Source of the DNA: Brachionus koreanus
Lineage: Eukaryota; Rotifera; Eurotatoria; Ploima; Brachionidae
Direction: 5' to 3'
Assembly: GCA_016987375.1 (NCBI GenBank)
Contig: PJRA01000160.1
Coordinates: forward strand, 448,143 to 461,695
Length of the DNA stretch: 13,553 bases
Shown: positions 1-7,953 of the stretch, piece after piece
Layout of the letters: each line of letters begins with the position of its first letter
Position numbering within the stretch: position 1 is the first letter of the stretch
Made by a program: the position numbers and the translations under genes
Notes under the pieces: generated by a model
Told to the model about the DNA's origin: nothing
What the model saw: only the letters and a program-made list of their open reading frames with translations
Databases searched by the model: none

Positions 1-734
1 TCCTGATCGAGATTTGGTTGATTACTTAGATCACTTTTTTTGACTTCATCCTGCGATTTTTTGGATAAGATCTCTTTAAATTTTCCCCAGTTAATTATTT
101 TGAATTCACGCTGTTCGACTTCTAGATGAGACAGAAAAGTAAATATAGGCTGGTGGTCACTGATCACATCGGGTAAGACTTGAAAACTGTCGAAGTGTTT
201 AAATAGTTGATTTGAGCAAATCGCTAGATCTAGGATGTTGTTGCTTCGCCTGTAAGTTGGTGTGCTGTCATTTAAAATAACTAGGTTGTGCCGTTCGATC
301 ATAGTCTTAAGAACAGATCCTTTAGTGTTTTCGGTTGTACAGTGCCATTCAAAACTTTTAGCGTTTAAGTCTCCTAGAATTAAAAAGTATTTGAATGTTT
401 TTGATACAAACTCAAAGAATTTTTGATTCAGTTTTATGGAGGGACTTGAGTAGGTTGAAAAGATAGCAATCTCGTCTTTCTGGTTTATTTTTATTTTAAA
501 ACCAACTGTTTCCTCAAATTCATCGAGTTGTATCTCTTCGCCAATTATATTTTTTTTTATGCATAGAGCGGTACCTCCTCCTTTTTTATTTAACCGATCT
601 GATCTTATAATAAAAAAGTTATTTATTTGAAAATTGCTTGATTCTTTAAAGAAAGTCTCGTTGAGGCTAATAAAGTCCACATTGAATTTGTTGATCAAAT
701 CTTGGATTTGGATTTTGTTCGTAGAACTTGACAT
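1..734 (-). CDS. Non-LTR retrotransposon ORF2, N-terminal endonuclease domain (partial, runs off window)
   Basis: This is the start of a retrotransposon polyprotein. The visible 244 codons form an apurinic-like endonuclease/exonuclease/phosphatase (EEP) domain, which nicks target DNA to prime reverse transcription. No stop interrupts it down to the left edge; the reverse transcriptase should lie outside the window. Counting from the ATG at 734, the landmarks are LNET with the metal-binding Glu at about residue 26, SDR at 45-47 followed by NKKGGGTAL, GDLNAK at 121-126 (Asp122, Asn124), LDLAICS at 168-174 and SDHQP at 192-196. This order is classic for Jockey/CR1/I-type elements. The frame stays open upstream of the ATG to 788 and there encodes FYTLTVKFDQS, which resembles the first strand of this domain. 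The true start may therefore overlap the end of ORF1. ORF2 is shifted -1 relative to ORF1. The lack of stops suggests a recent insertion. I am sure of the domain; the clade is inference. Confidence 0.9.
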   Translation of the reverse strand, partial: MSSSTNKIQIQDLINKFNVDFISLNETFFKESSNFQINNFFIIRSDRLNKKGGGTALCIKKNIIGEEIQLDEFEETVGFKIKINQKDEIAIFSTYSSPSIKLNQKFFEFVSKTFKYFLILGDLNAKSFEWHCTTENTKGSVLKTMIERHNLVILNDSTPTYRRSNNILDLAICSNQLFKHFDSFQVLPDVISDHQPIFTFLSHLEVEQREFKIINWGKFKEILSKKSQDEVKKSDLSNQPNLDQ

Positions 735-778
735 CGATTGATCGAACTTGACAGTTAATGTGTAAAAATTTGAGTTTT

Positions 779-2275
779 TTATGATTGTTCATGTTCATTA
801 TCTATTTGATTGGAAAGCATGATTGGGTCATGTTCATCTTGATTAGCAAATAGAAAATGCTCAATCTGGTTGCTGTATTTTTTACCAAGATTATCTGTTA
901 TGATTTTAAGAATAGGGGCTGGATCTTCGTGGACTGCGGAACTAACGGTTCTGATATTTTTGAAAAGTTCAATAATAAGTTTAAGAATATTGATAGTCTG
1001 GGTTTGAGATTGGGCCTCTTTATTGAATGATGATTCAATTCTTTGTGTTGTTTTGTCTTTATTAATATTTTTAAATTTCTCTTCCTGTTTTTTGTTTTTT
1101 GTTTCTACTGCTTTGATTAGGACTGGGCAATTTTTTGAGCAGGCTGCATGGTTGCCCTTGCAGTTTTTACATTTAAAAAATTTTGGATCTTTGATTGAAC
1201 AGTCTTTATAGTTATGGTCTCCTGCGCACCGCAAGCAAGTGTACTGTTTCTCTGGACATTTCGCTGCAGCATGACCCAGCTTTTGACATTTGAAGCACTG
1301 ATCTGGCATTGTGTTGAATCTCCATGCGGTAACTCTGATTCTGGAGTATCCAATTTTTATATGTCCATCTTTGATTATTTGATTGAATTTATCAGTGTTT
1401 GACATTACTGCTTTGATTAACTTTAGTTTTGCACCAGTTGATTTTTGGACCATTCTGAGTGTATCGTCGATATCGTAGTTTTCTTTCAAATAGCATTTTG
1501 ATCTCTGTGAGCTAATGTCGAAATTGGTTTCCACGTTATGTAGAGCCAGATAGTGTTTGTTTTGTTTCGTAATTTCTGTAATTCCAAATTCGAATGCCAA
1601 TTCTGGCCATGATTTCAGGTCATCTACTTGACTCAGTAGATTTGTTTTTAGGACTAGTTCGTCATTTTTATTGATGAACGCTGATTTCAATTTGCTACCT
1701 GGTTTTGTTTTCGAGATGTAGTCCTCCAAGATGAAGTAGTCTTTGGACCATTCAGGAAAATTTTTTTTGCTTTTGAACTTGATTGTGTATACCTTGTCTG
1801 GTATATGAGAGCCCTCGATATGAAAATTTTGTGCTTGTTGATCCTGTGTTTGCTCGATTTGATAGAGCTCAGGTTGGTATGCTTGATTTTGTTGAATTTG
1901 GTGAGATTGATCTTGTTGCGATATTTGGATTAGATTTTTTTGTTGGGAATTGGAGTTCAGAAAATATGAATATTGGTGTTGATGATAGTAGTCATTTAGA
2001 TTCGGATTGCTGTAGTCGTTGACATTTGGACGCCTGTAATTAATTGTTGTTTGTTCTTGATGATTGAGTGGATTTATATTTGTATATTGATTGGTTTGAG
2101 AGTTGATCTTGTTATGATTGGGTTGATGATTTAGACGATTGTTATTTGACTTGAAAGGGGTTTCGTATGGTGCTTGTCTTACTTTGGAAGCGTATGATAA
2201 TTGGTTTCTAATTGGGCATACATGGTTGGGATATGTTTGTTGGTCGTTCAGAATGTGACTTGCCTCATTGACCAT
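779..2275 (-). CDS. Non-LTR retrotransposon ORF1 (gag-like RNA-binding protein with three zinc knuckles)
   Basis: This is an intact 498-residue gag-like protein that would bind element RNA in a ribonucleoprotein. I start it at the first ATG of the frame (2275). The frame is open further upstream, through the poly(A) tract to about 2434, but has no ATG there; a TTG at 2317 would add 14 residues. The N-terminal third (about residues 35-155) is very rich in Gln, Asn, Tyr and His and is probably disordered. Residues 160-320 form a folded region ending in IRVTAWRF, as in Jockey-type gag proteins. Three Cys/His knuckles follow: C327-x2-C-x4-H-x4-C340 (CFKCQKLGHAAAKC), C347-x2-C-x3-H-x4-C359, and C369-x2-C-x3-H-x6-C383. 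The C-terminus is charged and helical. It ends with TAA at 781-779, and ORF2 follows in the -1 frame, so the two form one bicistronic element. The knuckle pattern makes the family assignment firm. Confidence 0.92.
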   Translation of the reverse strand: MVNEASHILNDQQTYPNHVCPIRNQLSYASKVRQAPYETPFKSNNNRLNHQPNHNKINSQTNQYTNINPLNHQEQTTINYRRPNVNDYSNPNLNDYYHQHQYSYFLNSNSQQKNLIQISQQDQSHQIQQNQAYQPELYQIEQTQDQQAQNFHIEGSHIPDKVYTIKFKSKKNFPEWSKDYFILEDYISKTKPGSKLKSAFINKNDELVLKTNLLSQVDDLKSWPELAFEFGITEITKQNKHYLALHNVETNFDISSQRSKCYLKENYDIDDTLRMVQKSTGAKLKLIKAVMSNTDKFNQIIKDGHIKIGYSRIRVTAWRFNTMPDQCFKCQKLGHAAAKCPEKQYTCLRCAGDHNYKDCSIKDPKFFKCKNCKGNHAACSKNCPVLIKAVETKNKKQEEKFKNINKDKTTQRIESSFNKEAQSQTQTINILKLIIELFKNIRTVSSAVHEDPAPILKIITDNLGKKYSNQIEHFLFANQDEHDPIMLSNQIDNEHEQS

Positions 2276-2362
2276 TTTGGCAGTGTCAGATAGCTGGACG
2301 AGTGTGCTTTGACTCAACAGTTTTGAAAATTTATTATAATTTTTTTGAAAATTTGAATTTTT

Positions 2363-2364
<2 letters not shown>

Positions 2365-2436
<72 letters not shown>
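2365..2436. repeat. 72-bp uninterrupted T run (A72 on the retrotransposon strand)
   Basis: A pure mononucleotide run of 72 T on the plus strand. Read on the retrotransposon's strand, it is an A72 tract directly before the ORF1 leader. It could be the poly(A) tail of an upstream element copy (tandem insertion), a poly(A) tract used as target site, or an expanded homopolymer. The exact length is likely to be unreliable in sequencing. Confidence 0.95.
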
Positions 2437-2439
<3 letters not shown>

Positions 2440-3159
2440 TTCTTAATTGATCTTAATAAATATTAAATTATCCAGACAGTCTTTGTATTTTTAAAGGGAA
2501 TAAATAAATTAATTATTAATTAAATTTATTTTAGCGAATAAATTTTTTTTCTAAAATAAGTTTACAATACTTATTTTTGAATAAAATATTTTACCTTGTT
2601 GAGAAGAAATCATGTGACACACCAATATCGAAATTATTGTAAATACTATTTTAAGTCGAAAAAATTTTTTTAAAAAATTCAGTCAAAAAAAAAGTCAAAG
2701 TTGGTTCAAAAAGTTAAAATCTGATGACTTTGACCTGGTTAACAAAACCGGCTACGTTGGTCCAGAAGCTGTAATTTTTATTTAAATTTGCTAATTTTAC
2801 ACTCGATGCTCTGGCAAATTCTTATTTTTGATCAATTTTTCAATTTTCTCTCTTTTGTCAAAAATTTCAAATGTGCAATTTCATTCCATTGCGATTTAAA
2901 CAATCTTTAAAATTTCAATTTAAAAATTGCAAATACAAAGTAATGAATCTTTTTTTAAAAAATTTATCTAACAAATATGTGCTAAAAATGTTTTTATTAC
3001 TCAGATTAAAACCAACCAAACTAATCGATGTGTTTCTCTTTTCTGAAGCATTCATTTATTCGAATTTATTTCATCCACAACTTCAACCACCCCAATCACA
3101 AAATGAAATAATTTTAAAATTACATCTTTGATTTTCGCACCGATCAGAAGATTTTTACA
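2437..3159. other. AT-rich intergenic stretch, no gene recognised
   Basis: I see no supportable gene here. The 86-codon open frame at 2871-3131 has a low-complexity, Lys/Phe/Leu-rich composition expected of AT-rich DNA. The only structure noted is an 8-bp inverted repeat, GTCAAAGT (2694-2701) with ACTTTGAC (2727-2734), followed by a slightly GC-richer patch at 2735-2770. Confidence 0.6.
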
Positions 3160-3411
3160 TTGTATAATTTAGTGGTTAGATCTGATGCTACCAATTTGAG
3201 TAGTCGCTCTATATGGTTCTAATGTTGTGCTCTTACAGCACATACCAGCGTTCAGAAAGTTTTGCTACTTTGCTATCAGAACGCATCAGAAAAGGCACAT
3301 GCGAAGTAAATATGCATGTGAACGCTACACACAGTCTTCGTTTGATGCACCCGCGCCACAAGTGAATATAGAAGCATCATTCAGCAACACTTCTTTTTTA
3401 AAACTTCAGAC
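3160..3411 (+). mobile_element. Dispersed repeat, copy A, with possible tRNA-like (SINE) head
   Basis: The body (from about 3214) is repeated in direct orientation near 4460. Over 3241-3340 versus 4480-4579, about 75 of 100 positions match without gaps in my hand alignment. Upstream of the body there is a candidate internal pol III promoter: an A-box-like TTAGTGGTTAGATCT (3169-3183) and a B-box-like GGTTCTAATG (3215-3224), about 45 bp apart. TAGTGGTTAG is a common D-arm sequence in animal tRNA-Asp, -Glu and -His. This suggests a tRNA-derived SINE, but the B box departs from GGTTCGA at one base, no cloverleaf is obvious, and copy B has no head. The repeat is real; the SINE label is tentative. 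Confidence 0.45.
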
Positions 3412-3423
3412 TTAACTAAAACC

Positions 3424-3449
3424 TCGGCCGAATCAATTAGATTGGCCGA
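3424..3449. repeat. Small GC-rich hairpin
   Basis: TCGGCC (3424-3429) and AATC (3431-3434) pair with GATT (3440-3443) and GGCCGA (3444-3449). This gives ten base pairs with one bulged G and an AATTA loop. It lies a dozen bases beyond the end of repeat copy A and may mark an element terminus. No function can be assigned. Confidence 0.6.
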
Positions 3450-3850
3450 TTTCACATTATATTATTTTAGATAAATAAAATTATCATCAAAAATAAGTAA
3501 AACTCTTATTTAGTTATCTAACTGACCATAGGGGACAGAGTAGGTCAAAGAAGACAAAATTTCTGAATGTTACTCTTGAGTTTGACGTTTGTTTTGTATT
3601 GGAATGGGTCTTTTCACTCATTTTGTTAGTTCCTTTTTCTTCGTTTTTTATTCAATAAATTTAATCAAGAGGATGAGGAAGTAATTATCTCACAATCCAT
3701 TGTGTGTTTGACCTTTGACCATTGGATCTATCTAAATATGTTGAGTCATTAAATTCTGCGTTTTTTAAAATGTTGGATATTTTTTTATTTTAGCATCTTA
3801 GAAATAGTAAAATTTTAAGTTTTATTATAAGTAAAAATTAACAGAAGTGA

Positions 3851-4300
3851 ATGCTCTTCAAAATGCTTGAAAATCTTTTAGATGAATGATTTTTCAGACG
3901 AATCATTATTTGTGATGAGAAGTGGATCTATTTTCTAAATTATGATAGCAGAAATCAATGGTTGGATCAATCTCAACCAGCTCAGTTAGTCGTTAAAAGA
4001 AGACGCTTTGATAGAAAGGTGATATTGTGTAGAATTTTCAACAAGTAATACACTTTGAACTGGTTCTAGACAATCGTGCTATAAATGCAAAACTTTATTC
4101 TGAAAAATTAGAACAAATGTTTGCTTCACTTCAAGAAAAACATCCTTTTTTAGTCAACTGAAAGCTAGATTTATTATTTCAAGCTTATTCTAAACTTCAT
4201 AGAGCTAGAGGAACAATGAAAAATATAGAAAATATAAGAAGAGTTAGAAGGGATTAAACTTCTTCCTCATTTTCATAAGAGACGGCATTTTACTAGCTAA
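3851..4300 (+). pseudogene. Decayed mariner-family transposase
   Basis: This is a relic of a cut-and-paste DNA transposase (IS630/Tc1/mariner superfamily). The codons around 3893-4036 read FRRIIICDEKWIYF, then NQWLDQSQPAQ and KRRRFDRKVILC. This is the standard mariner block around the first catalytic Asp (CDEKW). After a frameshift near 4035-4045 the text continues in another frame with QQVIHFELVLDNRAINAKLY and LEQMFASLQEKHPFLVN to about 4160, then a stop. The block that should carry the second catalytic Asp (HDNA in mariners) reads FQAYSKLHRARG, so the Asp is lost. A further frame gives LEGIKLLPH (to 4270), matching the usual LLPHPPYSPDLAP region, after which similarity fades. An in-frame TGA at 3887 and several shifts make it clearly dead. 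The N-terminal DNA-binding half is not recognisable, and no inverted terminal repeats were found. Confidence 0.85.
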
Positions 4301-4459
4301 GACCAAGTTTAAGATGGCTGTTGACTGATCTTTGGCTCCAAAAGCTGTGAATGCCATAAAAGAGAAATCAAAAGAAAACAATCAATTCTTATACATGTCT
4401 AATATATTTATGTATTTAATTAATTTTATAAACTTCTATTAATCTTTTTATAATTATAT

Positions 4460-4640
4460 TGGGTCGCACTCGAACAATGCATACCAGCGTCCAGAAATTT
4501 TTGCCACTAAGCTATCCAAATGCAACACAAAAAGCACAGGCGTAGCTGTTGTGCATGCTAACGTTTCACATAATCTCCGCTCTATGCACACATGTAACAA
4601 ACGAACATCTATGTAAATTGAATGAAGCAAGAAGAGATAT
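4460..4640 (+). repeat. Dispersed repeat, copy B (no tRNA-like head)
   Basis: This is a direct repeat of the body of copy A, 1239 bp downstream. Both share CATACCAGCG (3241 and 4480) and align without gaps for 100 bp at about 75 percent identity, then more loosely to about 4640. No A/B-box head is visible upstream, so the copy may be 5'-truncated. The two copies bracket the mariner relic, but their direct orientation rules them out as its inverted terminal repeats. Confidence 0.7.
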
Positions 4641-4829
4641 TTTAATCAGATCTCTTTTCTAGACTTTAACGGATGAGGCATAAGTAAATGGACAAAAAAT
4701 TAAAAGTGAATAACTCAAAAATTAAAAATGATATTAAGTTATGGCTTTTTTATAAGGTAAAGAATTTATTTTTTAATAGAATTACGATTTATAAATAAAG
4801 AAAAAACACCAACGTTGCCGATTAATGTA

Positions 4830-5202
4830 ATGCATCCATGTAATGCAGTCCCTTGAAAAGTGAGCAGATGCTAAGTCAAACCAAAAAACATAGTCAAAGT
4901 CTCGATGATACTTATGTATAAATGGAAGAAGTCGCTTATTCAAGCATTCGTCGATATAGATATCGGAATTGATGGCAACCGACTTTGATGGTCGAAAAAA
5001 TTGGCTTTGACATTCCTCGATCGGATATGGCTATCCAAACCAACACCTTCTTTGGAAACTTCTCTTTTCCAACAAAGTGAACACTGTCCGGAAAAGAAGA
5101 TTTGTTATTTGTGTAATATCCGGCATTTCCCCGCATGTTGTCTCCCGAAAAAGTAAAGTATTTTTCGTCGTCCAAAATAAGTTCAGTCACAAAAAGTGGC
5201 AT
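4830..5202 (-). pseudogene. Tc1/mariner-type transposase fragment with one homopolymer frameshift
   Basis: This is a central piece of a DDE transposase different from the mariner relic to its left. The frame from 5202 gives the first catalytic region (ILDDEKYFTFSGDNMRG), then PDSVHFVGKEKFPKKVLVWI and ISDRGMSKPIF. At an A6 run on the plus strand (4995-5000) the reading frame changes by one base. The next frame continues cleanly with RPSKSVAINSDIYIDECL, KRLLPFIHKYH and FWFDLASAHFS, which holds the second catalytic Asp, ending near WM at 4836. Apart from that single extra base it reads well, so it decayed recently or the base is a sequencing error. Both ends are missing: a TAA stands directly before the 5202 ATG next to an A12 run, and the third catalytic residue is absent. 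The family resembles the invertebrate 'DLASSHYS' DDE_3 transposases. Confidence 0.85.
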
Positions 5203-5252
5203 TTAAAAAAAAAAAATTTTTCCAATATTATAGCTAATGGTTAGTAGTTTAA

Positions 5253-5272
5253 ATATATATATATATATATAT
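5253..5272. repeat. (AT)10 microsatellite
   Basis: Ten uninterrupted AT units lie about 50 bp beyond the truncated end of the transposase fragment. A shorter run, about six and a half units, lies at 6929-6941. Confidence 0.9.
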
Positions 5273-6544
5273 TAAATCATCTGATCATTTTCCTAATCGG
5301 GAAAGTAAGCTTAACTTTTGTCTATTTACTTATGCTTCACTTGTTAGGCTTTCCTATAAGCTCAGCCGCATCTAATTATATCGCTTTATATATTTTTAGA
5401 TAAAAATAAACTTTCAAAAGAAAATAAAAAAATAAATTAGCTCAGAGCAAGCAAATCTTCCTCATATTCTGTCCGATAAACCATAGTTAACAGAATAAAT
5501 TTATAACTTTATTTTTTAATAATCTCTAAATTTCCAATGTTTCATTTACACATTTAGATAAATTTTCTCAAATAATTTTTTCTTCTTTTTTACCCTTTTT
5601 TTGTAAAAATCTAAATTAAACAAAGGTGAAGACTATTCGGACAAACCCAGTGGTATTTCCCCTCAATTATTTATTAAATAGAAAAATTTTAAAAAAAAGA
5701 GGAATCAGACTACTAGGTGATAGTGGCTGAAGACTATAAAGCATAATGGTTTATATTTTGAAAATTAGCTAACTATTGCTTTTTTTTATTAATAAATTTA
5801 AAAAAAAAAAGACCGACTCAAGTAACTAAACTAGCTAAAAATTAAGATCAATTTTATTCTAAAACTCATCGGAAGACTTTAAATAATTTATTTTTTTTTA
5901 GGAAAGTAAAAAAAAAATAAAAATCCAATTTTTGACATGATGTCAGTTTTTATTCAAATTAAAGCATTAAAAATTGAAAATGAATAATGACCTAAAAGAG
6001 ACAATATTATTTAAGAGTTCTTTGATCTATAATTGAAGAAAAATATTATTATGAATTGAAAGATATCTAATTAAATAGATATTTATCATTCGGTATGAAT
6101 CTTTTTAGTTGAACAATAACTAAAAATAAAACAATACTAAATTAAAAAGGCGTGTACAATTCACGTGTTCAAAGAGCTTTTCAGAAATAGCTTTATCTTA
6201 TTGTTTATCTATAAAATAAGGTTCTTTCTAAATTTGAAAGAGAAAAATTTTTTTTAAAAGTACCGAATTTGAGTTAGCCTGAGGACGAGCACTTAGATTA
6301 GTACTTTTAAATTTAAAGTCAAGCTAATTAGCCGATAAGCATGCAAACAATTCTTTGAAAAAAAAACTTATTTTCTTATCTCTATTTGGTAATCTTTATG
6401 TGCTCATCGATAATTTGAGAAAAAAAAGAGCGCTTTAATCAAATCATAAATACAGCTCATTGATCAAAATAGCTGTTTGCTTTCTTAAGCCAACAAAATA
6501 CAATAACCTTTAATTTTTCGAATAGCATTCTATTTTATTGTTTA
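5273..6544. other. AT-rich intergenic stretch, no gene recognised
   Basis: I see no open frame with protein-like composition and no RNA gene. The one structure noted is an inverted repeat: TTAAAAGTAC at 6254-6263 and GTACTTTTAA at 6301-6310. Its 37-bp spacer is less AT-rich than the surroundings; it may be a small MITE-like hairpin. Confidence 0.6.
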
Positions 6545-6809
6545 GATAAGGATCAAATTTTGCCCAGGGATTTGATTGCGGCTCATCATGTAAGAGCGAT
6601 GACAATACTAAGCTTTAAATTTTTTATTGCAACCGGATCTTATTAAAGGACTAATGAGATTTAAATGTTTACACGCTTTCATGGCACATCTTAAACAAAC
6701 TGTGCTAAGTTCTTTTGATCCATTGCTTGCTTGCGCAATCAAACAACATCTAATGTACACTATTTTTGCTAAGTATGTGCGTCAGCTTTTTGCTCTCTTG
6801 GTCTTTTGA
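6545..6809 (+). other. Coding-like island, unidentified (possible gene relic)
   Basis: This stretch is less AT-rich than its surroundings. The plus strand from 6546 reads KDQILPRDLIAAHH and continues open to a stop near 6645. An overlapping second frame from 6627 reads QPDLIKGLMRFKC, HAFMAHLKQTV and SFDPLLACAIKQH to 6806. The composition (His, Cys, Met, Arg, mixed codons) is unlike the Lys/Phe/Asn-rich nonsense in the neighbouring DNA, so a frameshifted gene or transposon relic is possible. A pyrimidine-rich stretch ending in TTTAG lies just before it and a GTAAG follows HH, which would also allow a small exon. I do not recognise the protein and make no functional call. Confidence 0.25.
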
Positions 6810-7800
6810 TATTTAATCACATGATAGCTGGAATTTAAGATTTTGTAGTGCCACTTAAAATTTGAATTAAAAATTTTGTACACAAAAACTAAATTTATTA
6901 CAGAATTTGATTGAAAATTAAATAAAACATATATATATATAACCCTGGGCATTGGACTTTTAGATAAAATATACAAAAATTTATTTTAAAAAATTTGTTA
7001 AATCCTTGAAGACTTGCATAGACAATCAATTCAACACGTCTTTTGATAATTACCTAAAAATAAAATTTTAATTTTAATAAAATTAATTTGATTTTCTAAT
7101 TAGTTTTCAAATTTAATTCAAAATTTTTTGGATTTATATTTTGAACAATAAAATTTTACTATGTTTATATAATAATTTAATTTTTCTTTCGACCTCACTA
7201 TATGTTTTTATAAATTTTATCTGTAAATTACGCTAAAGTTAGAACAATTTTTCTATTGTATTTTTAACAATATCTTTTATAACAATCGATAGCAATTTTT
7301 TTTGGAATGTTTAGAAGGCACATAGCCGTTCGGGATATCAAATAAAATAAAAAACATTAATTCGAATATTAAATTTTCAAATTTCTAAATTTAATCATAT
7401 GACTGAGATCAAGACTCCATTCCAATCCGGCCAGGATTCAGTCTAATTTTTTTTTAAAATAAAATGAAAAATTAGTAATTTTAAAAATTTTATTAGCTAT
7501 CAAATTTTAAAAATAAATAATCAATTGTTCAAAAAGTGCAAAGACCTGAAGCCAAACACCAGACAAATGTTTTTGATTTTCATTTTACACATCCTCGATT
7601 GCAATTATTCTATCAATATACAAAACTATTTCTTTTTCTATACAAATGTGTAAAAATTTGTTTATGCAATTTTCTCATGGGCCTGGTTTTTCTTCCTATG
7701 AAACAATTTGTTAAATTTAAAGTCATAAAAACCAGGAAATAGACTTGATTAATTTTGTACAACAAAAAAAAATATTAATGGGATGGGCTTAGAAAATATT
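6810..7800. other. AT-rich stretch upstream of the cyclin gene
   Basis: I recognise no gene. A 68-codon frame at 7536-7742 lacks an ATG start and looks like chance. A compact structured patch at 7401-7455 is listed separately. Confidence 0.55.
7401..7455 (+). other. GC-richer nested hairpin followed by T9
   Basis: GACTGA (7401-7406) can pair with TCAGTC (7438-7443). Inside that span AATCC (7424-7428) and GGATT (7434-7438) form a second stem with loop GGCCA; the two stems share one base and so compete at that point. A run of nine T follows at 7447-7455, as a pol III terminator would look. There is no A or B box, so an RNA gene is only a possibility. Confidence 0.25.
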
Positions 7801-7803
7801 TTT

Positions 7804-7848
7804 ATTGGCCATAGTATGTGAAAAATATTTTAGTAAAAAATAGCCAAT
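7804..7848 (+). promoter_or_regulatory. Two CCAAT boxes in opposite orientation
   Basis: ATTGGCC (7804-7810) and TAGCCAAT (7841-7848) face each other, about 36 bp apart, 70 and 30 bp upstream of the TATA box. CCAAT boxes bound by NF-Y are common in promoters of cell-cycle genes, so this fits control of the cyclin D gene; binding is inferred, not shown. Confidence 0.5.
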
Positions 7849-7876
7849 GAATTCTATTTCCTTTGTGGCCGACTAG

Positions 7877-7884
7877 TATAAATA
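7877..7884 (+). promoter_or_regulatory. TATA box of the cyclin D gene
   Basis: TATAAATA lies 70 bp before the ATG at 7954 and 29 bp after the nearer CCAAT box. A start of transcription about 30 bp downstream (near 7907) would give a 5' leader of about 45 nt with no upstream ATG. The match to consensus is perfect, and its position supports an unspliced leader. Confidence 0.7.
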
Positions 7885-7953
7885 GGACTTAGAATAACAA
7901 GCAAAATATACAATATAATTTTATTGAGAAAAAAATCTAATTAGAATCCAAAA

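Larger units (their letters stand above)
1..2364 (-). mobile_element. Non-LTR (LINE-type) retrotransposon, 5' half, apparently intact
   Basis: The stretch carries a short 5' leader (2276-2364), ORF1 with zinc knuckles and the endonuclease part of ORF2 in one transcription unit on the minus strand. Both frames are uninterrupted, so the copy is either young or under recent selection. The 5' end is taken as the edge of the A72 tract; this boundary is inferred, since neither the 3' end nor the target-site duplication is in view. The order ORF1 (CCHC x3), EEP endonuclease, presumed reverse transcriptase fits the Jockey/CR1/I group. Confidence 0.85.

Noticed and set aside
774..781. A AAA AAC sequence at the ORF1/ORF2 junction as a ribosomal slippery site
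   Set aside because: The heptamer begins inside the ORF1 stop codon and is in the wrong phase for a -1 slip before termination.
2871..3131. 86-codon open frame on the plus strand
   Set aside because: The residues are the Lys/Phe/Leu/Asn mix expected by chance in AT-rich DNA. No domain, promoter or conserved block is seen.
3227..3415. 62-codon open frame on the plus strand
   Set aside because: It lies within repeat copy A, has no ATG start, and is broken by stops in the same frame of copy B, so it is not a conserved gene.
3229..4640. The two repeat copies as terminal repeats of a transposon carrying the mariner relic
   Set aside because: They are in direct orientation, only about 75 percent identical, and mariner elements have short inverted termini.
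7536..7742. 68-codon open frame on the plus strand
   Set aside because: It starts without ATG, has a low-complexity Phe/Leu/Lys composition, and no recognisable motif.
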